A stretch of 42,387 nt of DNA from an uncultured Pelagibacteraceae bacterium (GCA_902574695.1 CACGON010000009.1:1-42387), one strand, 5' to 3'; numbered from the stretch's first letter, positions 18,985 through 31,691 are shown. Notes: generated by a model not told the origin, from the letters alone. Numbers and translations: made by a program.

Positions 18985-21900
18985 TTACTGATTTACTTGA
19001 GTTTCTGAAGGCTCTGTTGTTTCTTGTTCGGCAAGGAATTTTTTGTCATCATCAACTGCTCTTTTATTCCAATCGTTTTTAATTGTACCTGTTCCTGCTG
19101 GAACAAGTCTTCCAACTATCACGTTTTCTTTTAAACCAAGCAAAGTGTCTGTTTTACCTTTTATTGCGGCATCTGTTAGAACTCTAGTTGTTTCTTGAAA
19201 AGATGCTGCGGATATAAAAGACTCTGTTTGCAAAGAGGCTTTAGTTATACCCATTAGAACTCTCTCACCTACTGCAGGTTTTTTTCCATCAGCTACTAAT
19301 TTTTCATTTAATGTCTCAAATTTAATTCTATCGATTATTTCTCCAGGTAATAAACTTGAGTCACCCGAATTTTTTATCTCAATTTTTTTAAGCATCTGTC
19401 TTAAAATTGTTTCTATATGCTTATCATTGATTACAACACCTTGTAATCTGTAAACTTCTTGTACTTGATTTACAAAATACTCTGTCAATTCTTCTATTCC
19501 AAGAATTCGAAGTATATCATGTGGTAACGGTTGACCATCAAGTAAATATTCACCTTTTTTAATTTTTTCACCCTCATTAAAATTTATATGCTTACCTTTT
19601 GGTATTAAATAATTCGATGACTCTCCGCTATCTGAAACAATTGAAATTCTCTGTTTACCTCTAACTTCTTTACCAAACAAAACTTTTCCATCATTTTCAG
19701 CAATTATTGCACTGTCTTTGGCTTTTCTTGCTTCAAATAACTCTGCAACACGTGGCAGACCTCCCGTAATATCTTTTGTTTTAGAAGTTTCTTTTGGAAG
19801 TCTAGCAATAACATCACCAGCAAAAATCTTCTGACCATCTTTTACTGAAAGAATAGAGTCTGGGACTAAATAGTATCTAGCCTCATTATCATCAGCTTTT
19901 TTAATTACATTTCCTTTTTCATCTCTTAAAGTAATTCTTGGTTTTAGATCTGTGTTTTTAGATTGCGATCGCCAGTCAATTACTGATTTAGATTCAATAC
20001 CAGTATCATCGTCTAATGTTTCTGATAAAGTAACTCCATCAATCAAATCAACATAGTTAACGATACCACTTTTTTCTGCTATTACAGGTGTTGTATAAGG
20101 ATCCCATTCACAAATTTTTGAATTTTTTTTAATTTTTTCACCGTTTTTAAAGAAAAGTTTTGATCCATAGGGAACTTTATAAACTGCTATTTGAAGTCCG
20201 TTATCATCCTCAATAGACAACTGTGTATTTCTTCCCATTACAATTTGATTTTTTTTGGAGTCCTCTAATAAATTTGTGTTAATAATTTTTAGTGTACCTT
20301 CGTTTTTACTTACAATTTGTGACTCTTGCTTAATAGATGCTGTTCCACCAACGTGGAAAGTTCTCATTGTTAATTGTGTTCCTGGTTCGCCGATTGACTG
20401 TGCGGATATCATGCCAATTGCTTCACCAACATGAACCATTTTACCTCTAGATAAATCTCTACCATAACATCTAGAACAAACACCTTCTTTAGAACTACAT
20501 GTGATTACCGAATATACAGATATAAGTTTAACACCACCTGCATCTATTTTTTCACACAAACTTTCATCAATTTCTTGATTTTTTTTGACAATAACTTCAC
20601 CAGTAATTGGATTTTTAATATCTTTTGCCGTCACTCTACCCAGAGCTCTTTCAGAAAGGCTAACTATAACATTTCCTCCCTCAATTATTTCAGACAGTTT
20701 AATTGAACCAGGTTTTTCACATTGTTTTTTTGTAATTGTTAAGTCTTGAGCAACATCACATAGTCTTCTCGTTAAGTAACCAGAATTTGCTGTCTTAAGG
20801 GCTGTGTCAGCTAATCCTTTTCTAGCACCGTGAGTAGAATTAAAATATTCAAGTGCCGTAAGTCCTTCTTTAAAATTTGAGGTTATTGGTGACTCAATAA
20901 TTTCTCCTGATGGTTTTGCTATTAAGCCTCTCATACCAGCTAATTGTTTCATCTGAGCAGCAGATCCTCTTGCACCTGAGTCCGCCATCATGAATACAGA
21001 GTTGACTTTTAACCCATCCTTTGTTGTTTCAGTTGCAGAAATTCTCTTCATCATTTCTGATGCAACTCTATCAGTGCACTTTGACCATGCATCAACTACT
21101 TTATTGTATTTTTCTCCTCTTGTTATTAATCCTTCTGCATATTGATTTTCGTAGTCACTTATTAATTTTTTGGTCTCTTCAATTAATTGAGCTTTATTGT
21201 CAGGTATTATTAAATCATCTTTACCGAACGATATTCCAGCTTTAAATGCATGTTTGAAACCTAAATCTTTTAATTTATCACAAAAAATCACAGTATTTTT
21301 TTGTCCCGTAAATCTAAATACAGCATCAATGATTTCAGAGACTATTTTTTTTGGTAATAGCCTATCGATGAGTGAAAATTTTATATCTTTATGTTTAGGT
21401 AACAAGTTTGCTAATAAAAATCTACCAACAGTAGTTGTGTATTTTTCATATTTTATTTTTCCAGATTCGTCTACAGTTTCAAATCTCGATATTATTCTTG
21501 AGTGTACGTTTATTTTTCCAGACTCTAACCCTTGTTCAATTTCTGAGCTATTAACAAAGTAACCCTCAACCTTTTCTGTCTGATACGGAGGTTGAGATAA
21601 ATAATAGATTCCTAGTATCATATCCTGACTAGGTACAATTATTGGTTTTCCATTTGATGGACTTAAAATATTATTTGTCGACATCATTAAAACTCTTGCC
21701 TCTAATTGTGCCTCTAAACTTAATGGTATATGCACAGCCATTTGATCACCATCAAAATCTGCATTAAAGGCAGCACAAGTTAGTGGATGAAGCTCAATTG
21801 CGTCACCTTCAATTAATTTTGGTTCAAAAGCTTGCACGCCGAGTCTATGAAGTGTTGGAGCTCTATTTAAAATTATTGGATGTTCACGAACTATAAGTTC

Positions 21901-23148
21901 AAGAGCATCCCAAACTGCATTTGTTTCTTTTTCAACTAATTTTTTGGCTTGTTTAATAGTTGATGCTAATCCTAATTTGTTTAGTCTCGCGTACAAAAAG
22001 GGTTTGAAGAGCTCTAATGCCATCTTTTTTGGTAATCCACATTCGTGTAATTTTAAATCAGGACCAACTACGATTACTGATCTTCCCGAGTAGTCAACTC
22101 TTTTACCTAATAAATTTTGCCTAAAACGACCCTGTTTACCTTTTAACATTTCTGCAAGAGATTTTAATGGTCTTTTACCTGTGCCTGTTATAACTCTGCC
22201 TCTTCTACCGTTATCGAATAATGCATCAACGGATTCCTGTAGCATTCTTTTTTCATTTCTGATTATTATATCGGGAGCTTTAAGATCCATTAGTCTTTTG
22301 AGCCTGTTATTTCTGTTAATTACTCGTCTATATAAATCGTTTAAATCAGATGTTGCAAATCTTCCTCCATCTAATGGTACTAAGGGCCTTAACTCAGGAG
22401 GAATTACGGGAATTGTTGTTAATATCATCCATTCTGGCTTATTACCTGTCTCAATAAATGAGTCGATTAGTTTAAGTCTTTTTATTGATCTTTCCTCTGC
22501 AACTTTTGATTTTGTCTCTTTAATATTTTTTAAGAGAATTTCTCTTTCTTTTTTTAAATCTACAGATTTTAAAATTTCTAATATTGCTTCTGCACCAATC
22601 CCAGCAGTAAAAGCATCTTCGCCATGTTCCTCCTGGTACTTCGCAAGTTCATCCTCAGAAAGTAATTGATTTTTTTTTAAATCTGTTAGACCCGGCTCTA
22701 TTACAATAAAGCTTTCAAAATATAATACTCTCTCTACTTCCTTTAATTTCATATCTACAGCTAAAGATATTCTACTTGGTAATGATTTTAGGAACCAAAT
22801 ATGAGCAACTGGTGTAGCCAGATTTATGTGACCCATTCTTTCCCTTCTCACATTTGATTTTGTAACTTCTACACCACATTTTTCACAAATTATTCCTCTG
22901 AACTTCATTCGTTTATATTTTCCACATAAACACTCGTAATCTTTAATTGGTCCAAAAATTCTTGAACAAAATAATCCATCTTTCTCAGGTCTAAATGTTC
23001 TATAATTTATAGTTTCTGGCTTTTTAATTTCTCCATAAGTCCAAGATTTGATTTTTTCTGGGCTTGCTAAGGTTATTTTAATGCTATTAAAATTTTGAGC
23101 TTCACTAATGTCAGTAGGTTTAAATAAGTCCTTTAGCTCTTTTTTCAT
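18985..23148 (-). CDS. rpoC: DNA-directed RNA polymerase subunit beta'
   Basis: This is the catalytic subunit of RNA polymerase, 1387 residues (E. coli 1407). The N-terminal zinc site uses C73, C75, C88 and C91 ('CLCGKYK' and 'CEKCGVEV'). The Mg2+-chelating active-site motif '[12 protein letters not shown]' lies near residue 463. The second zinc-binding site is '[16 protein letters not shown]'. The trigger-loop region '[16 protein letters not shown]' and the C-terminal '[20 protein letters not shown]' block are present. A short acidic/polar tail ends the protein. It follows rpoB by two bases. Confidence 0.98.
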   Translation of the reverse strand: MKKELKDLFKPTDISEAQNFNSIKITLASPEKIKSWTYGEIKKPETINYRTFRPEKDGLFCSRIFGPIKDYECLCGKYKRMKFRGIICEKCGVEVTKSNVRRERMGHINLATPVAHIWFLKSLPSRISLAVDMKLKEVERVLYFESFIVIEPGLTDLKKNQLLSEDELAKYQEEHGEDAFTAGIGAEAILEILKSVDLKKEREILLKNIKETKSKVAEERSIKRLKLIDSFIETGNKPEWMILTTIPVIPPELRPLVPLDGGRFATSDLNDLYRRVINRNNRLKRLMDLKAPDIIIRNEKRMLQESVDALFDNGRRGRVITGTGKRPLKSLAEMLKGKQGRFRQNLLGKRVDYSGRSVIVVGPDLKLHECGLPKKMALELFKPFLYARLNKLGLASTIKQAKKLVEKETNAVWDALELIVREHPIILNRAPTLHRLGVQAFEPKLIEGDAIELHPLTCAAFNADFDGDQMAVHIPLSLEAQLEARVLMMSTNNILSPSNGKPIIVPSQDMILGIYYLSQPPYQTEKVEGYFVNSSEIEQGLESGKINVHSRIISRFETVDESGKIKYEKYTTTVGRFLLANLLPKHKDIKFSLIDRLLPKKIVSEIIDAVFRFTGQKNTVIFCDKLKDLGFKHAFKAGISFGKDDLIIPDNKAQLIEETKKLISDYENQYAEGLITRGEKYNKVVDAWSKCTDRVASEMMKRISATETTKDGLKVNSVFMMADSGARGSAAQMKQLAGMRGLIAKPSGEIIESPITSNFKEGLTALEYFNSTHGARKGLADTALKTANSGYLTRRLCDVAQDLTITKKQCEKPGSIKLSEIIEGGNVIVSLSERALGRVTAKDIKNPITGEVIVKKNQEIDESLCEKIDAGGVKLISVYSVITCSSKEGVCSRCYGRDLSRGKMVHVGEAIGMISAQSIGEPGTQLTMRTFHVGGTASIKQESQIVSKNEGTLKIINTNLLEDSKKNQIVMGRNTQLSIEDDNGLQIAVYKVPYGSKLFFKNGEKIKKNSKICEWDPYTTPVIAEKSGIVNYVDLIDGVTLSETLDDDTGIESKSVIDWRSQSKNTDLKPRITLRDEKGNVIKKADDNEARYYLVPDSILSVKDGQKIFAGDVIARLPKETSKTKDITGGLPRVAELFEARKAKDSAIIAENDGKVLFGKEVRGKQRISIVSDSGESSNYLIPKGKHINFNEGEKIKKGEYLLDGQPLPHDILRILGIEELTEYFVNQVQEVYRLQGVVINDKHIETILRQMLKKIEIKNSGDSSLLPGEIIDRIKFETLNEKLVADGKKPAVGERVLMGITKASLQTESFISAASFQETTRVLTDAAIKGKTDTLLGLKENVIVGRLVPAGTGTIKNDWNKRAVDDDKKFLAEQETTEPSETQVNQ

Positions 23149-23150
23149 AT

Positions 23151-26100
23151 TTAATTTAACTCCACATTAAGTGCCAACGCTTTAATTTCTTTGACAAGTA
23201 CGTTAAATGATTCTGGAATTCCTGATTCAAAATTTTCTTCACCTTTGACTATTGTCTCGTAAACTTTTACTCTTCCTGCAACATCATCAGATTTAACAGT
23301 TAAAATCTCCTGCAATGTATATGAAGCTCCATATGCTTCTAAAGCCCAAACTTCCATTTCTCCGAATCTTTGACCACCTAACTGAGCTTTACCTCCAAGC
23401 GGCTGTTGAGTTACTAAACTATAAGGCCCAGTTGACCTAGCATGAATTTTATCTTCCACCAGGTGGTGAAGTTTAAGCATATAGATAGTTCCAACGGTTA
23501 CTTCTCTATCAAATTTTTCTCCAGTCCTTCCATCCCAGAGTTCAGTTTGTCCAGAATTTGGAAGATTTGCTAGTTCAAGCATTTTTGTAACATCATTCTC
23601 CTTTGCACCATCAAAAACAGGTGTTGATATTGGAACACCATTTTGAAGATTTTCGCAAAGATCTTTAAATTCAATTTTGTTAAGTTTGTCTAAATTTTCA
23701 TCGTATGTATTTTTTCCGTATACAGACTTTAAAAAATTTGAAATTTTTTCATTCTTTTCTGCTTTTTTTTGATTTTCATTTATCAAGTTTTTAACTTTCT
23801 CACCTAATTCTGTACACGCCCAACCTAGATGTGTTTCTAGTATTTGCCCCACATTCATCCTACTTGGAACACCTAGGGGATTTAATACTATGTCAACAGG
23901 CTTACCATTTTCTCTATAAGGCATATCTTCAACAGGAACTATTTTACTGACAACACCCTTGTTACCATGTCTGCCTGACATTTTATCACCAGGTCTCAAT
24001 CTTCTCTTGATCGCAACAAAAACTTTTACCATTTTCATGACACTTGGTAATAATTCGTCTCCTTGCCTAATTTTTAAAACTTTATCCTCAAATCTTTCTT
24101 GTATGTCTTGTTTAGCTTTATTATATTGGTCTCTTAATTGATTAAGACTATCTTCTTTCTTCTGATCCCCTACTGTAATTTTAAATATTTCCGAAATTAA
24201 TAAACTATTAATACTTTCACTTGAGATTTTTGTTCCTTGATTTAAATCTTTAATTTTTTTACTTAGAGATAGTCCTTCTAATATTTGAGATGCCCTTTGT
24301 TTAATGCTTCTTTCAAGAATTTCTTCCTCTACAATCTTATCTTGCTGAACTGAATCAATTTCTGCTCTTTCTATAGTTATTGATCTTTCGTCTTTATCAA
24401 TACCATGTCTATTAAAAACTCTTACATCAACAACTATACCACCGCTACCGCTTGGCATTTTCAGCGAGGTATCAGTTACATCAATCGCTTTTTCTCCAAA
24501 AATTGATCTTAATAATTTTTCTTCAGGTCCAGAAGCTGTATCTCCCTTAGGTGTAACTTTTCCAACTAGTATGTCTCCTGGTTTAACTTCTGCACCAATA
24601 TACACAATTCCTGATTCATCTAAATTTTTTAAAGCATCCTCATTTACATTTGGAATATCTCTTGTTATATCTTCCTCGCCTAGTTTTGTATCCCTTGCCA
24701 TAACTTCGTACTCTTCAATATGAACAGATGTAAAAACGTCATCTGTTACACATCTTTCTGAAATTAAAATTGAATCTTCAAAGTTGTAACCTTGCCATGG
24801 CATAAATGCTACAGTTACATTTTTACCTAGCGCAAGTTCGCCAAGCTTTGTAGACGGTCCATCTGCAATTATATCTCCAGATTTAACTTTATCGCCTACA
24901 CGTACCAAAGGTTTTTGATTGATGCATGTATTTTGATTTGACCTTTTAAATTTTTGAAGATTATAAATATCCACACCAGATTTTGTAAAATCTGTTTCAC
25001 TGGTTGCCTTAATTACTATACGTTTACCGTCAATCTTATCAACAATTCCGTCCCTTTTAGCAACTATAGTAACTCCTGAATCTAGCGCAACATCGCTCTC
25101 TATTCCTGTTCCAACTAATGGAGACTCGGGTTTTAATAAAGGAACAGCTTGTCTCATCATGTTGGATCCCATTAAAGCTCTGTTGGCATCATCATTTTCT
25201 AAAAACGGTATTAGTGATGCTGCTACAGAAACTAATTGTTTTGGAGAAACGTCTATATAGTCAATATTTTCTGGCTTAGAGAGAATAAAGTTTAAATTTT
25301 CTCTGCACGAAACAAGGCTTTCTGTAAATTTGCCATTTTTATCTATTTTTGAATTAGCTTGTGCGATTGTAAATTTGCTTTCCTCCATAGCAGACAAATA
25401 TTCAATTTTATCTTCTACAACTCCATTTTTTACTTTTTTATAAGGACTTTCAATAAAACCGTACTTATTAATTTTTGAATAAGTAGATAGACTATTTATT
25501 AAACCGATGTTTGGCCCTTCTGGAGTTTCTATCGGACAAATTCTTCCATAATGAGTTGGGTGAACGTCTCTTACTTCAAAACCTGCTCTTTCTCTTGTTA
25601 GTCCACCTGGACCTAAAGCAGATACTCTTCTTTTGTGAGTTATTTCTGATAAAGGATTTGTTTGATCCATAAATTGCGATAATTGTGATGTAGCAAAAAA
25701 GTCTTTTAAAGAAACTGTTAAGGGTTTAGCATTAATTAAATCTTGTGGCATAGCAGACTCCACGTCTAAAGTAGTCATTTTTTCTTTGATAGCCCTTTCC
25801 ATTCTATAAACACCAATTCTTGCTTGGTTTTCGACAAGCTCACCAACGGATCTAACCCTTCTATTTGCTAAGTGGTCAATATCATCTACCTCATCTTTTC
25901 CATCTCTTAGATCTAACATTTTTTGAATTATTGCTAGTATATCGTCATTCCTTAAGATCGTTATTTTATCGGAACAATTTAAATTAAGTCTTGAATTCAT
26001 TTTAACTCTACCAACATCTGATAAATCATATCTGTCAGAGCTAAAAAAAAGATTGTTAAAAATTTGTGTGGCAATCTCAATTGTTGGTGGTTCACCAGGT

Positions 26101-27233
26101 CTTAAAACTTTATAGATCTCAGTTATAGCTTCATTTTTATTATTATTTTTATCATTTAATATTGTCTGTAATAAGTAGGGTCCTTTGTTTATAGAATTTG
26201 TTGAGGAAATTAATAAAGTTTTAATATTGTTATCTAAAATCTTTCCAATTATAGTTTCATTAATTTCTGTTCCAATTTGGAAAATATCTTCACCACAATT
26301 TACATCTTTATGTAAATATTTTCCATAAAGTGATTCATTAGATACAAAAATTTCTTTAAGTCCATTGTCAAAGAGTTTTTTTGCATTTAAGAAATTAGTT
26401 TTTTCTCCAGCCTTAATTACTGTTTTTCCATTTTTGGCATCAACTATTTCCTCTGAGAAATTTTTAGATTTATAGTTTTCTGGATTAAATTTAGTTTTCC
26501 ACTTTTTAATTTTTTCATCATATGTATAAGTTTCTTTTTCAAAAAATTCATTTACTATATCTTCTTTAGAAAAACCCAATGCCATTAACAAAGTTGACGC
26601 AAATATTTTTTTCTTCCTGTCAATTCTAAAATATAACATATCCTTAACATCATATTCAAAGTCAAGCCAAGACCCTCTATTTGGTATTACTCTGCAATTG
26701 AATAAAAGTTTACCACTTGCGTGAGATTTTCCTTTATCATGATCAAAAAATACTCCCGGGCTTCTATGCATTTGGTTAACAACAACTCTTTGAACACCAT
26801 TTGTTATAAAAGTACCGCTATTAGTCATCATTGGTACTTCTCCCATATAAACCTCCTGCTCTTTAGCGGATAGAATTTCTTTGGTATTATTTTCTTGATC
26901 TATGTCATATACAACGAGCCTTAAAGTACATTTTAATGACGAAGAATAGGTCAATCCTCTTTGTATGCATTCCTCCACATCAAATTTTGGTTTATCAAGT
27001 CTATATGAAACATATTCTAGTGTAGCTTTGTCATTAATGTCCTCAATTGGAAAAATACTTTTGAATACTCTGTCAAAACCTTTAACAAGATTTTGTTCAA
27101 TATCTTGTTTAAATTCTGTTAATTGTTTATATGAATTTTTTTGTACTTCTATTAAGTTTGGAATTGATAAACCTTCTTTAAGCTTACCAAAGTTTTTTCT
27201 AATATTTTTTTTTTCAGTAAAAGATAACAGCAT
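23151..27233 (-). CDS. rpoB: DNA-directed RNA polymerase subunit beta
   Basis: The 1360-residue beta subunit has the standard proteobacterial size. The rifampicin-pocket region is visible as '[20 protein letters not shown]' then '[17 protein letters not shown]', without an obvious resistance substitution by eye. The catalytic-region blocks '[20 protein letters not shown]' and '[17 protein letters not shown]' follow, and the C-terminal '[19 protein letters not shown]' clamps onto beta'. A 53-bp AT-rich gap separates it from rplL. Confidence 0.98.
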   Translation of the reverse strand: MLLSFTEKKNIRKNFGKLKEGLSIPNLIEVQKNSYKQLTEFKQDIEQNLVKGFDRVFKSIFPIEDINDKATLEYVSYRLDKPKFDVEECIQRGLTYSSSLKCTLRLVVYDIDQENNTKEILSAKEQEVYMGEVPMMTNSGTFITNGVQRVVVNQMHRSPGVFFDHDKGKSHASGKLLFNCRVIPNRGSWLDFEYDVKDMLYFRIDRKKKIFASTLLMALGFSKEDIVNEFFEKETYTYDEKIKKWKTKFNPENYKSKNFSEEIVDAKNGKTVIKAGEKTNFLNAKKLFDNGLKEIFVSNESLYGKYLHKDVNCGEDIFQIGTEINETIIGKILDNNIKTLLISSTNSINKGPYLLQTILNDKNNNKNEAITEIYKVLRPGEPPTIEIATQIFNNLFFSSDRYDLSDVGRVKMNSRLNLNCSDKITILRNDDILAIIQKMLDLRDGKDEVDDIDHLANRRVRSVGELVENQARIGVYRMERAIKEKMTTLDVESAMPQDLINAKPLTVSLKDFFATSQLSQFMDQTNPLSEITHKRRVSALGPGGLTRERAGFEVRDVHPTHYGRICPIETPEGPNIGLINSLSTYSKINKYGFIESPYKKVKNGVVEDKIEYLSAMEESKFTIAQANSKIDKNGKFTESLVSCRENLNFILSKPENIDYIDVSPKQLVSVAASLIPFLENDDANRALMGSNMMRQAVPLLKPESPLVGTGIESDVALDSGVTIVAKRDGIVDKIDGKRIVIKATSETDFTKSGVDIYNLQKFKRSNQNTCINQKPLVRVGDKVKSGDIIADGPSTKLGELALGKNVTVAFMPWQGYNFEDSILISERCVTDDVFTSVHIEEYEVMARDTKLGEEDITRDIPNVNEDALKNLDESGIVYIGAEVKPGDILVGKVTPKGDTASGPEEKLLRSIFGEKAIDVTDTSLKMPSGSGGIVVDVRVFNRHGIDKDERSITIERAEIDSVQQDKIVEEEILERSIKQRASQILEGLSLSKKIKDLNQGTKISSESINSLLISEIFKITVGDQKKEDSLNQLRDQYNKAKQDIQERFEDKVLKIRQGDELLPSVMKMVKVFVAIKRRLRPGDKMSGRHGNKGVVSKIVPVEDMPYRENGKPVDIVLNPLGVPSRMNVGQILETHLGWACTELGEKVKNLINENQKKAEKNEKISNFLKSVYGKNTYDENLDKLNKIEFKDLCENLQNGVPISTPVFDGAKENDVTKMLELANLPNSGQTELWDGRTGEKFDREVTVGTIYMLKLHHLVEDKIHARSTGPYSLVTQQPLGGKAQLGGQRFGEMEVWALEAYGASYTLQEILTVKSDDVAGRVKVYETIVKGEENFESGIPESFNVLVKEIKALALNVELN

Positions 27234-27286
27234 TTATAAATATTATTAGTTAAACTAATAACTAATAATTTAATTTTTTAATTAAT

Positions 27287-27658
27287 TTACTTAAGTTCTA
27301 CTTTTGCTCCAGCAGCCTCTAGCTTAGCTTTAATTTCTTCGGCTTCTTTTTTGTTTACGCCTGATTTGACTTCTTTTGGCGCGCCTTCAACTAAATCTTT
27401 AGCTTCTTTTAATCCTAACGAGGTTACTGCACGTATTTCTTTAATAACGTTTATTTTTTTATCTCCTGCTGAAGATAACATCACTGTAAATTCACTTTTT
27501 TCCTCTGCAGGTGCAGCTCCTCCAGCGGCAGCAGGCGCAGCAGCAACGGCAGCAGCCGCTGAAACTCCCCACTTTTCTTCTAATTGTTTAGATAGTTCAG
27601 CTGCTTCAACAACAGTTAAACTAGATAAGTCTTCTATAATTTTATTTAGATCAGCCAT
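27287..27658 (-). CDS. rplL: 50S ribosomal protein L7/L12
   Basis: This is the stalk protein that recruits translation GTPases. The N-terminal dimerisation helices (about 1-32) are followed by an Ala/Gly/Pro hinge ('[16 protein letters not shown]', about 38-53) and the C-terminal factor-binding domain with '[20 protein letters not shown]' and '[19 protein letters not shown]'. Length 123 is usual. In many bacteria attenuation between rplL and rpoB adjusts polymerase levels. The 53-bp gap here has an imperfect AT palindrome but no clear terminator. Confidence 0.98.
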   Translation of the reverse strand: MADLNKIIEDLSSLTVVEAAELSKQLEEKWGVSAAAAVAAAPAAAGGAAPAEEKSEFTVMLSSAGDKKINVIKEIRAVTSLGLKEAKDLVEGAPKEVKSGVNKKEAEEIKAKLEAAGAKVELK

Positions 27659-27673
27659 AAATTTTATCCAAGG

Positions 27674-28183
27674 TTATTTTTTTGATTTTTCGAGCGCTAA
27701 AATAGCGATTTTTGAGCCCGGTGCAAGTAAAATACTTGCGATTTTTTGTGCTGGGGACCTTAATATTCCTACAATTTTTGCTCTTGCTTCATCTAATGTA
27801 GGTAAAGTAGCAACATTTTGAACTCCCGCAACGTCCAAAATGTCCGTACCCATGATTCCACCAAGAATTTTTAGATTTTGATTTTCTTTGGAAAACTTTG
27901 TTAAAATTTTTGCAGACGTTATTGCGTCTTTTGACAAAGCTACAGCTGTAGGACCTTTAAATAATTCTGACAAATCTTTACATTTAGTTTTTTCCAAGGC
28001 TAATTTTGTAATTCTATTTTTTGTTATCTTAAATTGAATACCATGTTCTCTCATTTTATCTCTTAAATCATCTAGTTGGTTCATGGTAAGGCCTTGATAA
28101 TGAGTAACTATGACTGCTTCAGATGCATCAAATTGAGTTGTCATCTCTTTTATGTACTCCTGCTTTTTTTCTTTACTCATCAT
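27674..28183 (-). CDS. rplJ: 50S ribosomal protein L10
   Basis: L10 is the stalk base that carries L7/L12 dimers. 'AVIVTHYQGLTMNQLDDLRD' (about 19-38), 'FKITKNRITKLALEKTKCKD' and 'LFKGPTAVALSKD' match the family. The C-terminal helix that binds L12 is present and Ala/Ile-rich. Length 169 is normal. Two adjacent ATGs (28183 and 28180) are both possible starts; the protein differs by one Met. The gap to rplL is 15 bp. Confidence 0.96.
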   Translation of the reverse strand: MMSKEKKQEYIKEMTTQFDASEAVIVTHYQGLTMNQLDDLRDKMREHGIQFKITKNRITKLALEKTKCKDLSELFKGPTAVALSKDAITSAKILTKFSKENQNLKILGGIMGTDILDVAGVQNVATLPTLDEARAKIVGILRSPAQKIASILLAPGSKIAILALEKSKK

Positions 28184-28185
28184 AA

Positions 28186-28875
28186 TTAAAAGCTCTTTTC
28201 TAATTTTAATTTATAAGACACACCCATAGTTGAGGTCAAAAAAACTTGTCTTACCAAGTCTCCTTTTACATTTAAATTACTTTTTTCTTTTTCTAGAACA
28301 TCAACAACAGCCTTGAAATTTTTTAGAAGATTTTCATCTGAAAAAGATTTTTTACCAATAGAAACACCAATATTTCCATCTTTATCATTTCTAATTTCAG
28401 CTTGACCAGATTTAGCATCTTTTACAGCTTTTGATATATCATCAGTGACTGTACCTAATTTTGGATTTGGCATTAAGCCTTTGGGGCCTAAAACTTTTCC
28501 AAGCTTTGAAAGTTTAATCATCATCGACGGGGTACAAATTAATTTTTCAAAATTTAATTCTCCACCTTTTATTTTTTCTATTAAATCGTCACCACCAACC
28601 ATGTCAGCTCCAGAATCGTTTGCATCTCTCACCTTTGATTCCTCGCAAATAACTGCGACCTTAATTTTTTTTCCTGTTCCTCCAGGCATATTTACCACTG
28701 TTCTTAAAGATATTTCATTTTTTTTTTGTTTATTGTTAATTTGAAAACTTAAATCAATAGCTTCATCAAATTTTGTAGTACAGTTTTTTTTAACTTCAGA
28801 TAAAATTTTTTCAATTGAATCAGGTTTTAATTTGTTTGTATCTTTAGGTAGTTTATTAAATCTTTTTGAGCTCAT
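28186..28875 (-). CDS. rplA: 50S ribosomal protein L1
   Basis: L1 forms the mobile stalk that guides deacylated tRNA out of the E site. In E. coli it represses the rplKA mRNA. The signature block 'GKVLGPKGLMPNPKLGTVTD' lies at about 126-145. 'VVNMPGGTGKKIKVAVICE' (about 61-79) and 'FLTSTMGVSYKLKL' near the end are typical. Length 229 is usual. Its ATG overlaps the rplK stop at 28875. Confidence 0.97.
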   Translation of the reverse strand: MSSKRFNKLPKDTNKLKPDSIEKILSEVKKNCTTKFDEAIDLSFQINNKQKKNEISLRTVVNMPGGTGKKIKVAVICEESKVRDANDSGADMVGGDDLIEKIKGGELNFEKLICTPSMMIKLSKLGKVLGPKGLMPNPKLGTVTDDISKAVKDAKSGQAEIRNDKDGNIGVSIGKKSFSDENLLKNFKAVVDVLEKEKSNLNVKGDLVRQVFLTSTMGVSYKLKLEKSF

Positions 28876-29303
28876 TATTCTTTTACCTCTATACCCATGG
28901 ATCTAGCAGAACCCATTATAATTTTAGTAGCTTCGTTAATATCATGTGCGTTTAGATCCTTCATTTTTTTTTTTGCAATTTCTTCTGCTTGCTTTTTTGT
29001 AATCGATGCAACTATATTTCTACCTGGTTCCTGAGAGCCACCTTTTATTTTTGCAGCTTCTTTGATAAAATGCGAAGCAGGTGGTGTCTTTATAATAAAA
29101 TCAAATTTTTTATCTTTATAAACTGTGATTACAACTGGCACAGGTTTGCCCATAAAATCTTTTGTTTTTTCATTAAAGGCTTTACAGAATTCCATTATAT
29201 TAATTCCTCTTTGTCCTAACGCGGGTCCAACAGGAGGGGCTGGATTTGCTTGACCTCCTTTTATTTGTAATTTTACGTATCCACTTATTTCTTTTTTTGC
29301 CAT
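28875..29303 (-). CDS. rplK: 50S ribosomal protein L11
   Basis: L11 belongs to the GTPase-associated centre and is needed for RelA activation in bacteria that have it. '[20 protein letters not shown]' followed by '[13 protein letters not shown]' (about 12-44) is the unmistakable N-terminal domain. The C-terminal RNA-binding domain contains '[17 protein letters not shown]'. Length 142 is standard. It shares one base with nusG and one with rplA. Confidence 0.98.
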   Translation of the reverse strand: MAKKEISGYVKLQIKGGQANPAPPVGPALGQRGINIMEFCKAFNEKTKDFMGKPVPVVITVYKDKKFDFIIKTPPASHFIKEAAKIKGGSQEPGRNIVASITKKQAEEIAKKKMKDLNAHDINEATKIIMGSARSMGIEVKE

Positions 29304-29833
29304 TAACTAACCTTTTCTACTTGATTGTATTCTAAATCAACTGGTGTTGGTCTTCCAAATATTGATACTGAAACTTTTAGTCTTTTCTTTTCTTCATCCA
29401 TATCTTCTACCATACCACTAAAAGATGCAAAAGGACCATCGATGACTTGAACTTTTTCACCTATAGAATATTCAACACCACTTTGAGCTTGAGTAACTCC
29501 GTCTTTAATCTGACCTAAGATCTTTTCAATTTCATTATCTGATACCGGTATTGGCATTCCTTTTGATCCTAAAAAACCACTCACTTTTTTTATGCCTTTA
29601 ATCATATGGTATATATTATTATCCATTTCGCTTTTAATTAATACATAACCTGGAAAAAATTTTTTTTTTCTTTGAACTCTTTTACCTCTTTTAACTTCTG
29701 TCACGTCATGGGTTGGAACCACAATTTCATCAAATTTATCTGAAATTTTCGCCTTTTCTGCCTCTTCTTTTATTAGTTGAGCAACTTTGTTTTCAAAACT
29801 TGAGTGTGACTGAACAATATACCAATTTTTCAT
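29303..29833 (-). CDS. nusG: Transcription termination/antitermination factor NusG
   Basis: NusG couples RNA polymerase to Rho and to the ribosome. The NGN domain starts '[20 protein letters not shown]' and includes '[17 protein letters not shown]' (about 56-72). The C-terminal KOW domain is '[20 protein letters not shown]', ending '[16 protein letters not shown]'. Length 176 is normal. It lies between secE and rplK, overlapping both by one base. Confidence 0.98.
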   Translation of the reverse strand: MKNWYIVQSHSSFENKVAQLIKEEAEKAKISDKFDEIVVPTHDVTEVKRGKRVQRKKKFFPGYVLIKSEMDNNIYHMIKGIKKVSGFLGSKGMPIPVSDNEIEKILGQIKDGVTQAQSGVEYSIGEKVQVIDGPFASFSGMVEDMDEEKKRLKVSVSIFGRPTPVDLEYNQVEKVS

Positions 29834-30024
29834 TATATGCTCACCTTAAGAACTAATTCTAAAAAAAATTTTAATATTTGATCTAAAAGCAAAAAGAATA
29901 TTGCAGCTACAATCGCCATTGCAATTACCATTAAAGTTCCTTGCATTGTCTCTTTTCTAGACGGCCAAGTAACTTTGAACGCTTCTTGTTTAACCTCTTG
30001 AAAAAATTTTAAAGGGTTTTTCAT
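29833..30024 (-). CDS. secE: Preprotein translocase subunit SecE
   Basis: This is the small single-span SecE of the SecYEG channel, 63 residues. The amphipathic helix 'FFQEVKQEAFKVTWPSRKET' (about 8-27) is the family signature. A hydrophobic membrane segment follows at about 30-55. The E. coli three-span version is longer; the short form is usual in alphaproteobacteria. It overlaps nusG by one base and follows tRNA-Trp by a 19-bp gap. Confidence 0.95.
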   Translation of the reverse strand: MKNPLKFFQEVKQEAFKVTWPSRKETMQGTLMVIAMAIVAAIFFLLLDQILKFFLELVLKVSI

Positions 30025-30043
30025 AATAGTTTTTTTTAGTATT

Positions 30044-30119
30044 TGGCAGGAGCGGAGGGAATCGAACCCCCAACCTCCGGTTTTGGAGACCGGCGCTCTA
30101 CCAATTGAGCTACACTCCT
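30044..30119 (-). tRNA. tRNA-Trp (CCA)
   Basis: The 76-nt gene folds into a full cloverleaf on the minus strand. The acceptor is AGGAGTG with CGCTCCT, the anticodon loop is CTCCAAA (anticodon CCA), the T-loop is TTCGATT, and a G discriminator is followed by encoded CCA. It lies between tuf and secE, a common bacterial arrangement, and is presumably processed from the same transcript. Confidence 0.97.
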
Positions 30120-30128
30120 ATTGGTAGC

Positions 30129-31319
30129 TTACTTAATTATTTTTGTTACTACTCCAGCTCCTACAGTTCTACCACCTTCACGAATAGCAAAATTTAATTT
30201 TTCGTTCATCGCAATTGGTGTAATTAATTTTACTTTAAATTTTGCATCATCACCAGGCATTACCATTTCTGTTCCAGATGGAAGTTCAACTTCACCAGTC
30301 ACATCAGTAGTTCTGAAATAAAACTGCGGTCTGTATTTTGTAAAAAACGGTGTATGTCTTCCACCCTCTTCTTTTTTTAATACATACGCTTGAGCTTCAA
30401 ATTCAGTATGTGGTGTAATAGATCCTGGTTTACAAAGAACTTGTCCTCTTTCAACATCAGTTCTTTCGACACCTCTTAAAAGAGCACCAATATTATCACC
30501 AGCTTCACCTGTGTCTAAAATTTTTCTAAACATTTCTACACCAGTACAAACTGATTTTTTTGTGTCTTTTATTCCAACTATTTCAATCTCTTCACCAGTT
30601 TTTACAACACCTTGTTCAACTCTTCCTGTAACCACAGTACCTCTTCCAGATATAGAGAATACATCCTCGACTGGCATTAGAAAAGGTTTGTCTTTAGGTC
30701 TATCAGGTTGTGGAATATGTTCGTCAACAGCTTTCATTAATTCCATTATAGCCTTTTTTCCAATTTCTTCGTCTTTACCTTCAACAGCTGCCAAAGCAGA
30801 ACCTTTAATAATTGGTGTTTTGTCTCCTGGAAATTTATATGAAGTTAAAAGTTCTTTAATTTCCTCTTCAACCAATTCAATCAGTTCTTTATCTTTCACT
30901 TGATCAACTTTATTTAAAAAAACTACAATCGCTGGAACCCCAACTTGCCTTGCTAAAAGAATATGTTCTCTTGTTTGAGGCATTGGTCCATCTGCAGCAT
31001 TGACTACTAAAATTGCACCGTCCATTTGAGCTGCACCTGTAATCATATTTTTTACATAGTCAGCGTGTCCCGGACAATCAACGTGAGCGTAATGTCTCTT
31101 TTCAGTTTCATATTCAACGTGTGCAGTTGAAATTGTAATACCTCTCTCTTTTTCTTCTGGAGCTTTATCAATTTGATCATAAGCTGTAAATTGCGCGCCT
31201 CCTGTTTCTGATAATACTTTTGTAATAGCAGCTGTTAGAGTTGTTTTACCATGGTCGACATGACCGATTGTACCAATGTTACAATGTGGTTTATTCCTAT
31301 TAAATTTTTCCTTCGACAT
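30129..31319 (-). CDS. tuf: Elongation factor Tu
   Basis: EF-Tu delivers aminoacyl-tRNA to the ribosome. G1 is '[14 protein letters not shown]' (about 19-32), G3 '[12 protein letters not shown]', and G4 'NKVD'. Domains 2 and 3 are complete, with '[13 protein letters not shown]' and '[19 protein letters not shown]'. Length 396 is standard. It is the only tuf in the window: the second copy usually found between fusA and rpsJ is absent. The gene is sandwiched between tRNA-Gly and tRNA-Trp. Confidence 0.98.
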   Translation of the reverse strand: MSKEKFNRNKPHCNIGTIGHVDHGKTTLTAAITKVLSETGGAQFTAYDQIDKAPEEKERGITISTAHVEYETEKRHYAHVDCPGHADYVKNMITGAAQMDGAILVVNAADGPMPQTREHILLARQVGVPAIVVFLNKVDQVKDKELIELVEEEIKELLTSYKFPGDKTPIIKGSALAAVEGKDEEIGKKAIMELMKAVDEHIPQPDRPKDKPFLMPVEDVFSISGRGTVVTGRVEQGVVKTGEEIEIVGIKDTKKSVCTGVEMFRKILDTGEAGDNIGALLRGVERTDVERGQVLCKPGSITPHTEFEAQAYVLKKEEGGRHTPFFTKYRPQFYFRTTDVTGEVELPSGTEMVMPGDDAKFKVKLITPIAMNEKLNFAIREGGRTVGAGVVTKIIK

Positions 31320-31353
31320 TACTTTTATATCCTCACTTTAATTTTTAATTTTT

Positions 31354-31427
31354 TGGAGCGGGTAAAGGGAATCGAACCCTTACATCCAGCTTGGAAGGCT
31401 AGCGTTCTACCATTGAACTACACCCGC
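31354..31427 (-). tRNA. tRNA-Gly (TCC)
   Basis: The 74-nt cloverleaf on the minus strand has acceptor GCGGGTG with TACCCGC, D-loop with GG, anticodon loop CTTCCAA (anticodon TCC), and T-loop TTCGATT. The 3' CCA is encoded. It is 34 bp upstream of tuf, which matches the tRNA-Tyr, tRNA-Gly, tuf order seen upstream of tufB in E. coli. Confidence 0.97.
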
Positions 31428-31470
31428 GTAACCAAGTACTTCACTCCAAGTTTTTAAAATCTTTATTAAA

Positions 31471-31556
<86 letters not shown>

Positions 31557-31610
31557 TATTCTAGTAGGGGAAGCGTCCCCTTGTCTAATAAAGCTTTAAA
31601 CAACAAGCGT

Positions 31611-31638
31611 TTTATATATTTTTATCGTATAAATGCAA
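31611..31638 (-). promoter_or_regulatory. Possible promoter for tRNA-Tyr/tRNA-Gly/tuf
   Basis: In the 135-bp gap between tRNA-Tyr and the divergent rlmB, the minus strand shows TTGCAT (31633-31638), a 16-bp spacer and TATAAA (31611-31616). The -35 is weak (three of six) and the -10 good. A GC-rich hairpin (GGGGA, 4-nt loop, TCCCC; 31566-31579) follows in the leader. The rlmB promoter must lie in the same gap but is not clear to me. Confidence 0.3.
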
Positions 31639-31691
31639 TATCAGAATTATTAGCAAAACAGAGGAAAAAACGTATAAACATGTAGCAATTT

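Noticed and set aside
27245..27259. Palindrome in the rplL-rpoB gap as an attenuator.
   Set aside because: The arms (ATTAGTT and AACTAAT) leave a one-base centre, contain almost no GC and have no T-run in the right place, so a functional terminator is not supported.
27351..27821. Long plus-strand open frame opposite rplL and rplJ.
   Set aside because: It is a mirror of the two ribosomal genes, with no family-like sequence of its own. Similar antisense frames over fusA, rpoC and tuf were discarded for the same reason.
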